Assembly (NCBI GenBank): GCA_964020975.1
Contig: OZ026624.1
Span: 34,680,050 to 34,744,049 of the forward strand
Length of the DNA: 64,000 nt
From: Hermodice carunculata
Taxonomy: Eukaryota > Annelida > Polychaeta > Eunicida > Amphinomidae
Direction: 5' to 3'
Shown here: one piece after another, positions 1 through 10,356 of the stretch
Position numbering within the stretch: the first letter of the stretch is position 1
How the letters are laid out: each line of letters starts with the position of its first letter
Notes under the pieces: generated by a model
Told to the model about the DNA's origin: nothing
Databases searched by the model: none
The model's input: the letters and a program-made list of their open reading frames with translations, nothing else
Made by a program: the position numbers and the translations under genes

Positions 1-565
1 AATATATGGTCTCCATCCTTATACAACACTTAAGAAATTTGTCATAGCAATCATTCTGCAAAGGACACTTGGTCCTGATAAAATACCTGAGGAACCACCT
101 CTTGTATGAAATACGTTTCACTATGAATAAAATGATCCTGTATTTCCCGGTATATCAGATGGTGATAGCTTTCATGACACACCTATACCTAAGAACACTA
201 CAGAATACCAAAATGACATTTACGGCTGTAAAACATGCTAGATGGTTTCCCTCTAATGACCTGATAAAAATTTATGTGGCCACTGAGGCCTAAAAGTTTG
301 AAAGTTTTTGCATCAACCCTGTCAAAATAGATTAATTCAAGTACAGTCGTAGACATACGTTAGACTAGAAATTAAGTGCGCAGCATCAAAACTGGGTTTT
401 AATTTGTGCACTAGTCAGTGAATGTGGCATTGTTAAACTTGTTTGGATGATATGTAGATTGAACAGATAGCAATTATGTAATTATTTACAATTCACAAAC
501 TAAAATATATACCATTTTTATTGTTATTAAATAAAGGACAAATTATCATCACACTCGTCCCAACC

Positions 566-568
<3 letters not shown>
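1..568. other. No recognisable gene
   Basis: AT-rich sequence. The longest open stretch (69-293, 74 codons) has no domain I recognise and no splice context that would make it an exon. I see nothing else in it. Confidence 0.5.

Positions 569-607
<39 letters not shown>
569..607. repeat. (TG)n microsatellite
   Basis: About 19 uninterrupted TG units, directly upstream of the first copy of the 605/2072 repeat. Confidence 0.95.
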
Positions 608-609
<2 letters not shown>

Positions 610-1185
610 TGCACTTCAGCCATACATCAACCTCTCATGCCAGGAATAAAATACCAAACAACTGAATCAGAGGAGAGCAAACAAAGATTTTTTTATTCGT
701 AAAATATTGGAACCGTGCACAGACTCCACAGTTAGCCCCAAGTGTAAATTAGGAAAAGTTTACACAGCAGTATTAACCTGAAGTCTGTCCTCCATCCCCT
801 GTCATCCCCCATTCCCTTGTCAACCGACTAAAGATGAGAGTCAACCTGAATGGAGAAACAGGCCTGCATCTTCCTGTTGCTGCCAGACCCAGTACCTAAA
901 ACTAAGCCTCCGGTGTAAGAACCGCGGGAAGCTCTTCCCTCCCTGGTAGACCTGCTGCAAGAAAGACTAACTCCCTCCCTTGGATGTATGCTTTTTACGT
1001 GCAGGCCTGTTGGATGGGCATACAAAATCCCTTGCTCCCGGTCAACTGACCGCAAGGCTGCTGCAATTTCTCACCCCATCTCACAGGTTTATCTACATGC
1101 CTGTTGTGATGGGCATACAAAACCCTATGGCTCCCAATCAACTCAAAGCGATGCTGGAAATTCGCAACCTACCATGTAGAATTTT
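605..1185. repeat. Diverged direct repeat, copy 1
   Basis: This segment aligns along its length with 2072-2612. Shared landmarks in the same order are TGCACTTCAGCCAT, AACAGGCCTGCA, TTGCTGCCAGACCCAG, GAAAGACTAACTCCCTCC and GGGCATACAAAA. The distal part contains two internal units of roughly 90 bp, each starting CCTGTTG(T)GATGGGCATAC and carrying a GGTCAACTGACC-like palindrome. No coding signal is convincing. It is either a segmental duplication or two copies of a dispersed repeat; two copies cannot decide. Confidence 0.75.
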
Positions 1186-2071
1186 CTGCCACATTAACAT
1201 CTACATGGGTCTTGGACTTACACTGGTGATCACCCTTTGCTGGCTTTTCCTGTAGCTGTGAACCTGGTCATCTGCCCGTATATCCATAGCCCAGCTGTAC
1301 GTCTAGCAATGCGTACATTTCAATGCAGGCTAAAAGCTAATACAAGGAAATATAAATTGTGAAGACAAAATAACATATGCGCTAGAAGGCTACTATAAGA
1401 CAGCAAAAATTATTCAAATTAATGTTACTATCATTTGGTGCGCAGGAGTTGAAAACGTCAGAAATGGCCTAATTTTTATGAACATGGACATTTTCTATAG
1501 CATGGTTATATTATGCTGATAAAACTTAGAGTATGTAGGGATTTACACTCAACATGTGTACATATGCTCAGTGTTCATTAGTTTGCATTACCATAAAATC
1601 ATTATTGTCCATATAGCCCTTTTTGTGGGCAAACGTCTTCTTGTGATATTAACTCAGCAAGAAGTCGTTGAGTTATCTCATGGCACATCGACAAATTTCA
1701 AACATGGTGGTTTGCTGTAGCACCAAGTATACATTTAAATTAAAAATGTTCTGAATTGTACAGGTTTGGTCAACAGCAGGGAGACGGTGAGACTAGCCCA
1801 ATGCCCGGGTACCTGATCTGTACAAAACAGGGATGGTGTATGGGGAATAAGGTGGTTGAAACTTTAAGCAATGCAGGCCTTGTGCAGTCCTTGTGATGCC
1901 TGCAAAGCTGAATCTGCAACTGCTGAGTCTGTCTGATTGTAGGTTTTTGCAGTTTTCCTTGTTTGGGATGACTTAAAAAGGCATGTTCTAATAGACCCCA
2001 CGCGAAATCGCCACCATCTGTCTGTATGTAGCTACAAAGAAATTAGCTTCTTATCAAAAACTTTGTTTTCT
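1186..2071. other. No recognisable gene
   Basis: Spacer between the two direct-repeat copies. I see no open frame of interest, RNA gene or repeat. Confidence 0.5.
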
Positions 2072-2612
2072 TTTTCAGCTTGCACCTCAGCCATTTACCT
2101 TTCACTTCAGCAGAAAACTACCAAACAAATGTATTGGAGGTGTAAATGTGGCAAATTTTACCAAGAAAGAATAACCTGCAGTCTGCTCTCAATCCCTTCC
2201 CCCCCCCCCCCCATTTCCTGGTCAACCGACCACAAGATGAGGGACAAACTTAATTGACAAACAGGCCTGCACCTAACTATTGCTGCCAGACCCAGAACCT
2301 AAGACTAGGCCCCATGTTTAACAACTGTGGGGTGTTTGGTAGCAAGAGATTTGTAAGCTCTTCCCTTCCCGGTCAACCAACTGCAAGAAAGACTAACTCC
2401 CTCCATTGGATCTATGCCTTTTACCCACCAGCCTGTTGGGATGGGCATACAAAACCCCATCGCACCCAGTCAACTGATAGCAAGGCTTCTGGAATTTCTC
2501 AACCCATCCTGCAGGCTTACCAACTTTCCTGTTGTCATGGACATACAAAATCCCATTGCCCCCTGGTCAACAGACCATAGGGCTTCTGGTATTTGTCAGC
2601 CCATCCAATAGG
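2072..2612. repeat. Diverged direct repeat, copy 2
   Basis: Second copy of the repeat at 605-1185, in the same orientation. It is preceded by a pyrimidine-rich TTTTCAG. It contains a 14-bp poly-C run (2199-2212), which copy 1 replaces with a shorter C-rich stretch. The internal ~90-bp units (near 2429 and 2526) are clearer here, each with a GGGCATACAAAA-like motif followed by GTCAAC. Confidence 0.75.
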
Positions 2613-2668
2613 CAAAAATAATCTAACATGTGATGCATATATTTTATACATCGTGTCTGTCTAAAAAA

Positions 2669-2765
2669 AGATGGGCATGTGGGAGGTCCTCAGGTTTTGT
2701 CTTACAGCTAGGCGACTGGTGCCAAAGGTAGCAGGTTTGAGCCCCACTCTTTCCGAATATAAAAT
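2669..2765 (+). repeat. tRNA-derived SINE-like copy 1
   Basis: Shares AGCTAGG(C/T)GACTGGTGCCAAAG, GTAGCAGGTT and the tail TTCCGAATATAAAAT with 2891-2985. The B box here is GGTTTGAGCCC. The 5' half is too diverged to show an A box. The fixed tail after the tRNA-like 3' end is typical of a SINE, not of a functional tRNA. Confidence 0.6.
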
Positions 2766-2890
2766 ATACATTTTTTGGTGGATTTAAGTCCCCGATTATG
2801 GAAATAAATGCCGACTCAGTAAGTATACTGCATTACCGTGTTGATATGGCACTCGCACATAACTACCTCCATTGAAGCATTCTTTTTAGG

Positions 2891-2985
2891 AATGGGGATT
2901 TGGTCGAGTGGATATGTGCATTTCCCATTTCAGCTAGGTGACTGGTGCCAAAGTAGCAGGTTCGAGTCCCGCTCGTTCCGAATAT
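2891..2985 (+). repeat. tRNA-derived SINE-like copy 2
   Basis: Contains an A-box-like TTGGTCGAGTGG and, about 50 bp later, a B box GGTTCGAGTCC. The order and spacing resemble a class II (Leu/Ser-type) tRNA with a long variable arm. The 5' GGGGATTT does not pair with the 3' CTCGTTCC, so the acceptor stem is broken, and a shared AATATAAAAT tail follows. This fits a pol III-derived SINE or tRNA pseudogene and not a working tRNA. Confidence 0.65.
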
Positions 2986-3351
2986 AAAATTTACAAGAGG
3001 GGAAATCTAATTAATGTGCAAGTGCTTGAACTTTAGAAGGTCCAACTGACAAAGATGGAATAAGCCTTGCACCATGCAAAAATTGTCTAACCCTTGATGT
3101 ATATATTTTATGCCAAATTTTGTATGTGCATGCCACTCTGCTGCTGAAACATTCAAACAGCACACACCTGTGACTACTGCCGATGGGTAGATTTTTATAA
3201 TAGTAACTTGGGGAACCAAAGAGGTTTTACCTTCCTGCTCTGATGTCAGTAAGTGTTATATAACAAATTATTCCCCAGGCTCCCCACAATCTGATCTGGG
3301 TGGGCATCCTTGCAGACTTGGATGTTAAGTGGAAAAATACCATTAGTTAGG
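2986..3351. other. No recognisable gene
   Basis: Unassigned sequence between the SINE copy and the next repeat. Nothing is supported here. Confidence 0.4.
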
Positions 3352-3450
3352 TAACTTTACCTCTCAACCACCAATATCAAGACCTCGGTGTCAGGCCACA
3401 TTGCCCAACACAATTGAGTTGGATACTCATTTGTTCTGAAAACCTGACAG
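3352..3450. repeat. Dispersed repeat shared with 21898-22000
   Basis: Shares the start (TTAC(C/T)TCTCAACCACCAA), AAGACCT, a CCCAA(C/G)A.A block, GAGTT and the end AAAACCTG.CA with 21898-22000 in the same orientation. Only about 100 bp align; family and full length are unknown. Confidence 0.45.
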
Positions 3451-3705
3451 TCCCAGTGGCACTAAAAATGGTGGGGGGAGGGGGGCTTCTGGTGGGCATG
3501 CTCCTGTATTCCTTCTTCCTCCTACCCATTTCAGGCTTGCTGTAAAGAATTTGGAGCTGATTTCCATCTAGAAATACTATTCTAGTGTTGTGCACCCTAC
3601 CTCTACTGTAAAATTTGTTTCCTTAGCTATCCTAATCTCTCCAGAGATTGGGAAAGCTTAAAGTAGACCCACGGATACCCCAGAAAATTGTGGAAGTAGG
3701 GCTGG

Positions 3706-5500
3706 TTGTGTTGGCTTTTCCAAGATAGGGTCTGGTGGATCAAATTACAGGCAATCACTGCATGGCAGCGTTTTGTGGGTGTAGAGCAGGACACCCCTTT
3801 TCCTTCTCCTCTGTTGGGGAAAGGTCACAAGATGGACTCATGGAACCACTTCATGGCAACCTGGGAAGCTGAACGCTATTTTGATTGTCCCCAACAACTT
3901 TGCTGCATGTGTTATCAATAGAATAAAGGCAGGTTTTGTGTTAGGTGGAGAGATGACAAGTGACTGTCCTATAAGCAGTCTTTGGCAAAGAAGGAGAAGA
4001 ATTCACATAAGTGTGCTGCTAAATGCTGAGTCTGACTCCACAAAATCCTCTTCCCCAGCAACCCCAACTTGATAAACAGAAGTGAACTCACATGGCTTGT
4101 CCACATGCTCAAGTGGTCACTGCCACCTCACTCAGAATCCCCCAGGGGAATAGGGAGAAGGGGCTGCATAATCACAAGTCAGGCAGCAAGAGATCATCTT
4201 GGGGGAATTTTGAATGCTAGGTGCCACCAAAGGTGACGACCGGAGGTTTCTTAGCCACTGATCTAAAACTCTCTGCAGGCCTCAATAGAAGCACATGGAT
4301 CTGATCTGGCATCAATTTCCTCCCCCTAAGCCTACCACTTTGGATCCACATCTTAAGAAGCACACAAAGCGCCACCTGGATCTTTCAGTCAGACCCCTCA
4401 GTCCAAGTGCTCGTGAACTGAGGTGGCCAAACTGGACACGCCACCATGGAGACCTACAGGTCCCTGTCTGGTCATTTTGGAACCACAGCCAATTCCCTGC
4501 CCTCCCAGGTCCAAGCACTCATGTTGAACATCCAGGTATCCTGGACCACCACAACCCATGGCAATTCCCAGACCTCCTGTCAACCAGGAATCACATAGCA
4601 CTGGAAGTGGTACCAAAGTCTGTGGTGGTGTATACTTGTAGCGAGTCTCTGACCCCTGTGGTTGTGGCCCCTACCATGACCCAAGTGCCAACTGTGGTGG
4701 CTCCTACCCTTGTGACAGATGCTCTGCTTCCATGCCCAACCTGGACCAAGCAGCTGGCAATCCCACTGTACCCCTCTTTCAAGCCAAGTACCTGCCTCTC
4801 CCCATTGACAGGCAAGTGGAACACTAGGTCTGAAAGGGACAGCAGTTGTGGATTGCCACTTTGTCTTCATGTGCCCCCCACCCCACCCCCCACGGGTACT
4901 GCTGTTGTGTCAGAGCTGGTTCTCTTGGATGAGCAGCTTGCTGCCTTCTTTATGACCCAGCTCTCACTCAACCTGCAGGCTTCAGAATTTTCTCAAGGAC
5001 TCCAGCAGGTGTCTCTGCCTCCCGCCCTGAACTCCATGGAAGGTTTGGTCTCTTGCCCTTCCTGGCAGGAGCAGATGTGGGCTGGGGAGGAAGCCACAAG
5101 GATATCAGTGAACCTTGTCAACCCCCCATAGCAAGGCATGGTGACAGACATGTTTTTGTCTCAAGGGGCTGTCCCCTCTGCCTCAGAGGATCAGCTGTTT
5201 GATGAGCCTATTAATTAATTCTTCCCAGTCACTTCCACTGGATTTTGATTGGAAAGAGTATGATCCTAGGGTGACAAAGGCTGTCTCAGCATCATTGGAT
5301 ACCTTCAGGAGCTCTATTCTACTTCAACATCTCAACATCACCTCTGAGGTGCCTCTTAGATGACCTCAAGTGTTTGGCACATCTCTTGCAGGGGGCCCAG
5401 GACTGGCTTGGTCAGGCAGCCTTGCTCACAACTTCGTTGTCAAAGGAGATTGACCATGAAATCACGAAGGCATGCAGTCTAGAGCAGGGCTTGCAATAGC
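3706..5500 (+). pseudogene. gag-like region of DIRS-like element A (fossil)
   Basis: The first part matches the N-terminal gag-like segment of the minus-strand copy (the WNHFMA/RNHYMA block). A 278-codon open stretch (4295-5131) rich in Pro, Thr and Ser follows, with no enzymatic motif. DIRS gag proteins are poorly conserved, so the name rests on position and on similarity to the sister copy. Base composition here is visibly more GC-rich than the surrounding AT-rich DNA, as in the sister copy. Confidence 0.55.
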
Positions 5501-6208
5501 TACCCAGGAAGGCCTAATTCCAGGGTCAGAAGTTGCCTGACCCAATCAATTGCCAAGTGCAAACTCCCAAAAGCTGATGTAGTGAGTTGGATGCATCCCC
5601 CCCTGGTGCTCTAAACATGATGTACACACACACTTCAGGCATGTATTGGCACTAGAAAATGTCTTGCTTGACCAGCTCTCTAGAGAAGGTCAAAAATATT
5701 CTGCTTCACCAACTCTTTAGAAGAGGTCAGCTGGTAGGGATGGAGTGGCCCCTCTAGCCACAGATGGTTAAGGCCATGTGGGCCAGGTGTAGTACCCCAC
5801 ACATCCATTTGTTTACTACAGGTGCAAATGCAAAACCTCTAGTTAATGTGTCGCCCAAACCAGATCTCCAGGCCCTAGGAGTGGATGCACTAGCCACGAA
5901 ATGGAGCAAGCTTTGGACTTAGCAGATCCTCCTGAGGGTCCTGCAGAAAGTTTGGTCCCATGGCTGCACCATAATCTGGGTTGTTTGCTGGCATCCAAGG
6001 ACAGATTGGTCCCTGGGCCTTCTGGAATTAAGTGTCAAGCTACTGCTATGTCTACCAGCTTGGTCCAAACTTCGGGTGCAACCACAGACAAGTGTATTCC
6101 ACAGAAAGCCTCAAGTGCTCAACGTTCATGTTTGGCAGTTGTTGCACAACACTTCCATGACATAGGTTTCTTGGAATTGGTTGCAGATAGAATTGCCAAA
6201 GGGGGGCT

Positions 6209-6950
6209 TTGAGAATCTTCAGTAGTGACTTAATCAGCTCGATGGAAAGTGTTTTTGGATTGGTGCACCAGCCAGATAATACATCCATGGTCTCTGCAGA
6301 TTGTGGACATTGTGGACTTCTTGCAGTACCAGTGGGAGGTCCTCGGCTTGAAAATCATGGAGGGGTTTCAGTCTGCCATATCCTCAACCCTGGCAAACAT
6401 CTTAGATATTCACATTGGGAGTGATCCTTATCTGCGGGCCCTCATAACCGCTTTCTACATAAACAGCCCAGCTGATAGGCAGGTGGTACCATGGTGGGAC
6501 CTCCAGCTTGTGTCCCTCATGGCAAAATGGTGGCCTTTTGAGTGTTTTGGGAACCCCCACAGGGTAGATCTCAAGTACTGGATGTGAAAAACTTGTTTTC
6601 TACTAATAGCCACTGCAGTGCATAGAGAAGCAAGATCCACACATTGGCACATGACTGAATCCAATGGTTACATCACCACTCACAAGTAGCCCTGAGACCT
6701 TGCTTGGGGTTCCTTGCAAACAACCAAATGGCTCAAGATCTATCTATAGCCATTAGTTGTTTTACCATTCATGGTATGATATAGCTCTACCCACTGAAGA
6801 AAGAACACTGTGCCCAGTGAAAACTCTGTGTGATTCCATATTCACAAATGGATCACAAGACAAGCTGTGGGATATGTTGAGCATGTTGTTGGTTCTGTGT
6901 CATGGATATAAAAGAGTCCTGCAGTACATGGTGGCAGTGAAAGTGTGAAG
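6209..6950 (+). pseudogene. Tyrosine recombinase region of DIRS-like element A (fossil)
   Basis: Contains the N-terminal recombinase block (LDWCTS, HPWSLQIVDIVDFLQYQW) that is nearly matched in the other element (HPWAPHIADIADFMLYQW), then the SAISSTLA block, the LKYWM.KTCFLL segment before the catalytic-Arg region, and the TEERTLCPVKTL block before the C-terminal half. It is broken and not expected to be active. Confidence 0.7.
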
Positions 6951-7059
6951 GCAAGTAGTGTGGATGAGATCTGTGAATGCTCAGATTGAGGTGAAAATAT
7001 GCTTTAAGATACTTGTCTGTCACAGAGAATAATCTATAACCATGTGCTCTCAATTGGAG

Positions 7060-7445
7060 GTGACATTCTCAATGTAGCTCTCAATCAAAAGCTCTGTTGG
7101 TCAGCAGGCAGTGCAAGTCAAAAATATGATGCATTTAAGATGACCATAAGAGACAAAGAAAAAAGCTGTAATTCCCTGAAGAGAAAGACCCCAGATGAAG
7201 AGCTTGGTGGACTAAAAGCAATGAAAAGGCATCTGCAGGAGGATACAAATATCCTGAGGATATCTGTAAAGCTAAACCCATTGGCAAAATAAGACGTTCT
7301 CCTTTTAGACCTCGATCAGAAGCTCCTGTTGTCGGCAGGCAGAAGAAGATAAAAATGTGATGCTTTTCAGATGAGCAAAAGAGACCATGAAAAAAGCTGA
7401 ACATTCATTGAACAGAAAGTCCCTGGATGGAGAGCATGATCAACT
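7060..7445 (+). repeat. Tandem duplication with coiled-coil-like coding potential
   Basis: Two adjacent units, about 7060-7290 and 7300-7445, align at roughly two-thirds identity (CTCAATCAAAAGCTC / CTCGATCAGAAGCTC, GTCAGCAGGCAG / GTCGGCAGGCAG, ATGATGC / GTGATGC, GAGACAAAGAAAAAAGCTG / GAGACCATGAAAAAAGCTG). Unit 1 is open for 82 codons, rich in Lys/Glu (RDKEKSCNSL, DEELGGLKAMKRH). Each unit follows an AG preceded by a pyrimidine-containing stretch, and unit 1 has a possible GTAAAG donor at about 7267, so duplicated exons are possible. Unit 2 is not open in the equivalent frame. It could equally be repeat DNA. Confidence 0.35.
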
Positions 7446-7529
7446 AAAACCATAGGACTCAAATATTATATAACAGGATTAAAGACAGTATTTAACAGTC
7501 CAAACGACTGTGCAGAGAACTACAAGTTA

Positions 7530-7960
7530 AGGAAAAGTATAGCCTCCATCTTTTGTGTGCATGAACATTGAATCTGACTTTAGGATATTACATAATTACA
7601 AGCTGTTCTTTACAACTTTACAGTAAAGACAATCCTCATGACTTTGCTCAGAACTGTAATGAAAACAGTTTCATCTTTTGTGTGCATGAACATTGTTCTC
7701 AGGTTTTATGATGTGGATTTCACTTTGGAATTCCGATATACATTGAATAGTAAAGCTTGCGTTTTTTATGGGAATGAGAGAAGCCAGTGGTTACCTGTTG
7801 AGGTTAAACTAATCTGTCGTGACTTGCATAACAAGTATTCCCCCAAATTAGGCCTGTGAACTTGTGACAAAATTATGTATTCAAACCTCATCAATTGTAA
7901 TTAGGAAAATTAGTTTACAAGGTCAAGGAAATATGAACTCCTTCATGTGTATGAACCCTG
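7530..7960. repeat. Short diverged direct repeats
   Basis: CATCTTTTGTGTGCATGAAC is present near 7548 and again near 7672, and a weaker version (TTCATGTGTATGAACC) lies near 7941. Flanking sequence is only loosely similar, so this is an old local duplication, not a clean satellite. Confidence 0.45.
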
Positions 7961-8676
7961 GAATACCTTGTGGTATTTTGATATGTAAGTGAAAAAAACA
8001 ATATGAAAAATTAAATTGTGATTTTCCATGGTGTGTTAACTTAGTATTTTTATCATCGCTTAGATATCTTGTGCATAGTTTGTAAATTTGCACACATATG
8101 TTACATAAGTTAACGGTTTTGTGATTTTTGATATGCTTTATATCTTAATCTATGTCATGTATTCTCAAAATCGATACATTTCAACAGAGGTCTTTGAATA
8201 GCATAATATGATCCTATTGACAGTCCTCTGACATGGAGTAGAGAAACATCTGATATAATAAGCACACTGCTCCATTTGAATGCCATAAGTTGAACCCTAC
8301 CATTCACTTGTATCTTAACAAAATTGGATCACCTTTTTGAATACGGATTCTACCTAAGAATAACCTATTTAGTCAGATGGCACAGAAGGCATATAGACAC
8401 ATGGACATGATGTAGTTCAAAATCACTTGTTCCACCAGATAATTGCAAATATTTTTTTTTAAAACCATACATTTACTTCCTTTGAGATTATGTAACCATC
8501 CTGTCTCCCCAAATCATGTGATGTAGGATCCAATGATCACTCTTCCCATTTCAAAGTAAATGCAACTTGTTTGCCGAATGGTGGCAGGTGGAAATACATG
8601 ATTTATGGTATTTTATACCAGGATGCAAAATGTACTGTGTGTCACGAACTGCTAACAACTATGTATTCCTTTTCAG
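7961..8676. other. No recognisable gene
   Basis: AT-rich sequence upstream of the candidate exon at 8677. I could not recognise upstream exons in it. The last ~15 bases form the pyrimidine-rich tract (TTCCTTTTCAG) of the proposed splice acceptor. Confidence 0.4.
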
Positions 8677-8882
8677 AGGTAAATCCACATCAAAGTTTGT
8701 TTTATGTAAATTATACACACAACACTCTGACGCTTCGGGAATATGCGAGGTTGAAACAGTTGTCAACTATAGATGTTGCCGTCATTATGCAAAAGATATG
8801 CGTATCTTTGGTGAGGCTTCAACAGCTTGATTTATACCCACTCCTCTCTGATGACAATATTCTGCTTGTATATGATACAAAA
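8677..8882 (+). CDS. Candidate exon of a pseudokinase-like host gene
   Basis: Bounded by a good acceptor (TTCCTTTTCAG just before 8677) and a near-consensus donor (AAA then GTAAGT at 8883). The 206-bp interval is open in one frame, starting with two bases of a split codon and ending in phase 0. The peptide has LREYARLKQLSTIDVAVIM, then QKICVSLVRLQQL, then SDDNILLVYD. This order resembles kinase subdomains V to VIb: a helix alphaE-like stretch of the form ..ICxxLxxL, then a catalytic-loop-like xxDNILL. The position of HRD is occupied by Tyr-Pro-Leu and the catalytic-loop Lys by Ser, so if it is a kinase fold it should be inactive. Upstream exons were not found. Family assignment is inference by eye; it could be an unrelated exon. 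Confidence 0.45.
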
Positions 8883-9983
8883 GTAAGTAATACCGTTTTC
8901 AGTGCTATTTGCACGTTGCTAATCTGTCTGCTTTCTGAGAAGGGATGATCGGTTGCATTATATTAGAAACGTTTGTGTTATATCGGTGGAACACAATTGA
9001 GACAAAAGGAAGGTAGAAAACCTGCTTAATTCCTTTGACAGAACCTGAGCATAACAATATCAAAACTGACCTAACAGGTCTTACACGTGCAAGTACTTTT
9101 GACAATTTTTTGTAGTAAACTTGAAGAAAGGATTCTTTACTGCCATATCTCATTTTTAAAAATCATGTACCAGAGAGGGCTAGTATGAGCCACAGAAAAA
9201 ATATACTGGGTTAAATACGTATTTCATATTTCTTTGGGAAAAGTTCGGGTACTTTAAGCACTTCGTCACAAATGCATCTTATATTAGGCCGCGGGGGGGG
9301 GGGTCATTTTGGAGTTTGTGTGAAGAACACAGTGCCTTTTCAAAGTGCATTGTAATGGTCAGAACGTTCTTGTACAGTAACGAAGTTTATATTACTTATT
9401 TACCAGTCAGCAGTTCAGCTTCTAATAAATTCAAATCAGCTGAAAGACATTGGTAATTGAAAGCAAACATAAGAAGTTTTAAATAATTCAAAAATGGATA
9501 CCAGGGTTCATATTATTATTTATGTAGTGCATCCTATTCATATATTCCTGTTTATGACTGTACTGCAGAGCAACTTTATTTGACCAAATTGCATTGAGGC
9601 AAATGCACACAGATTTAAAGCATTATGCACTTTTAACTCCATTTTTAGAGGCGAGGAAGCATGCATTTTGGTGTGTGGGTGTCCAAGTAGGCATAAAACC
9701 ATGGGACAATATTCTGTTTGGGACAGACAGTACTTTATTACAATTAAGCTGACAAATTATCACCTCCATTGTATAATCTTATGTAAATACTCATGATCTG
9801 AGAGCACAGAATTACGACACGAACAGATATTTATAAAGAGTGCATTATCCTAGATATACCACTCCGAAACTTGGCTATACTGCTACTGATTGGCACCTGA
9901 TGTAAAAACTGTATTTGGCCCTAATTTGGTCATATGCATTTCATGAATATTTATGTGTTATGGTACAATAATTTTCTTGACAG

Positions 9984-10145
9984 GGTCCAATACCGGCATT
10001 GTGTCATACATCGACAGGGTCAGCTAGTAATGCATCAGACAACAGCATTTTGTTATTTGGGAGACTGCTGGCCATGATGCTTCGGGCTTCACAGCACCAA
10101 AAACACCAACGCTCCCCATTTGCAGTGAACACGCCTGTAGCTTGA
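9984..10145 (+). CDS. Candidate 3'-terminal exon of the same gene
   Basis: Follows a TTTTCTTGACAG acceptor and starts in phase 0, matching the phase 0 end of the exon at 8677-8882 across a 1,101-bp intron. It encodes 53 residues and a TGA at 10143-10145. The segment ASDNSILLFGRLLAMM resembles kinase subdomain IX (SDVWSFGxLLxE). The polyadenylation signal AATAAA lies 31 bp beyond the stop. Only about 20 residues would separate the DNILL and SDN motifs, against roughly 45-50 in ordinary kinases, so either the activation segment is shortened or an internal exon was missed. The C-terminus is short and basic (Gln/His/Lys rich). Confidence 0.4.
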   Translation, partial: GPIPALCHTSTGSASNASDNSILLFGRLLAMMLRASQHQKHQRSPFAVNTPVA

Positions 10146-10175
10146 AGAATCAATTTAAAGTTGTTTTCGCCATTG

Positions 10176-10181
10176 AATAAA
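10176..10181 (+). promoter_or_regulatory. Polyadenylation signal AATAAA
   Basis: Canonical hexamer 31 bp after the TGA of the candidate terminal exon and just before the (TA)n tract. AATAAA is common by chance in AT-rich DNA; its placement is what gives it weight. Confidence 0.4.
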
Positions 10182-10200
10182 ACTTACTCTTGCCAATGTT

Positions 10201-10202
<2 letters not shown>

Positions 10203-10270
<68 letters not shown>

Positions 10271-10291
10271 TATGTATATATATATAATATA

Positions 10292-10356
<65 letters not shown>
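10203..10356. repeat. (TA)n-(TG)n microsatellite
   Basis: About 136 bp of TA dinucleotides with a few interruptions, passing directly into nine GT units. Open frames through it are artefacts of the repeat. Confidence 0.95.

Larger units (their letters stand above)
3700..6950 (+). mobile_element. DIRS-like tyrosine-recombinase retroelement A (fossil, broken)
   Basis: Plus-strand element homologous to the minus-strand element at 15310-20145. Parts in order are a gag-like N-terminal segment (3706-3925; shares the MDSWNHFMATWE-type block and nearby Cys residues with the other copy), a long Pro/Thr-rich gag-like stretch (4295-5131), a segment matching the end of the RNase H region (about 5900-6212), and a tyrosine recombinase (about 6209-6950) with a DWC-T/S-type start, YQWEVL, SAIS.TL and a later EERTLCPVK block typical of DIRS recombinases. 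No reverse transcriptase core is visible, so the element is internally reduced. It is old and broken, with roughly ten or more breaks. No terminal repeats could be delimited. Confidence 0.75.

Noticed and set aside
2891-2985. Functional tRNA-Leu/Ser gene
   Set aside because: The acceptor stem does not pair and the same AATATAAAAT tail follows the degenerate neighbouring copy, as expected for a SINE.
4312-4870. Minus-strand open frames opposite the gag-like stretch
   Set aside because: Shadows of the plus-strand open stretch of DIRS-like element A, with no motif of their own.
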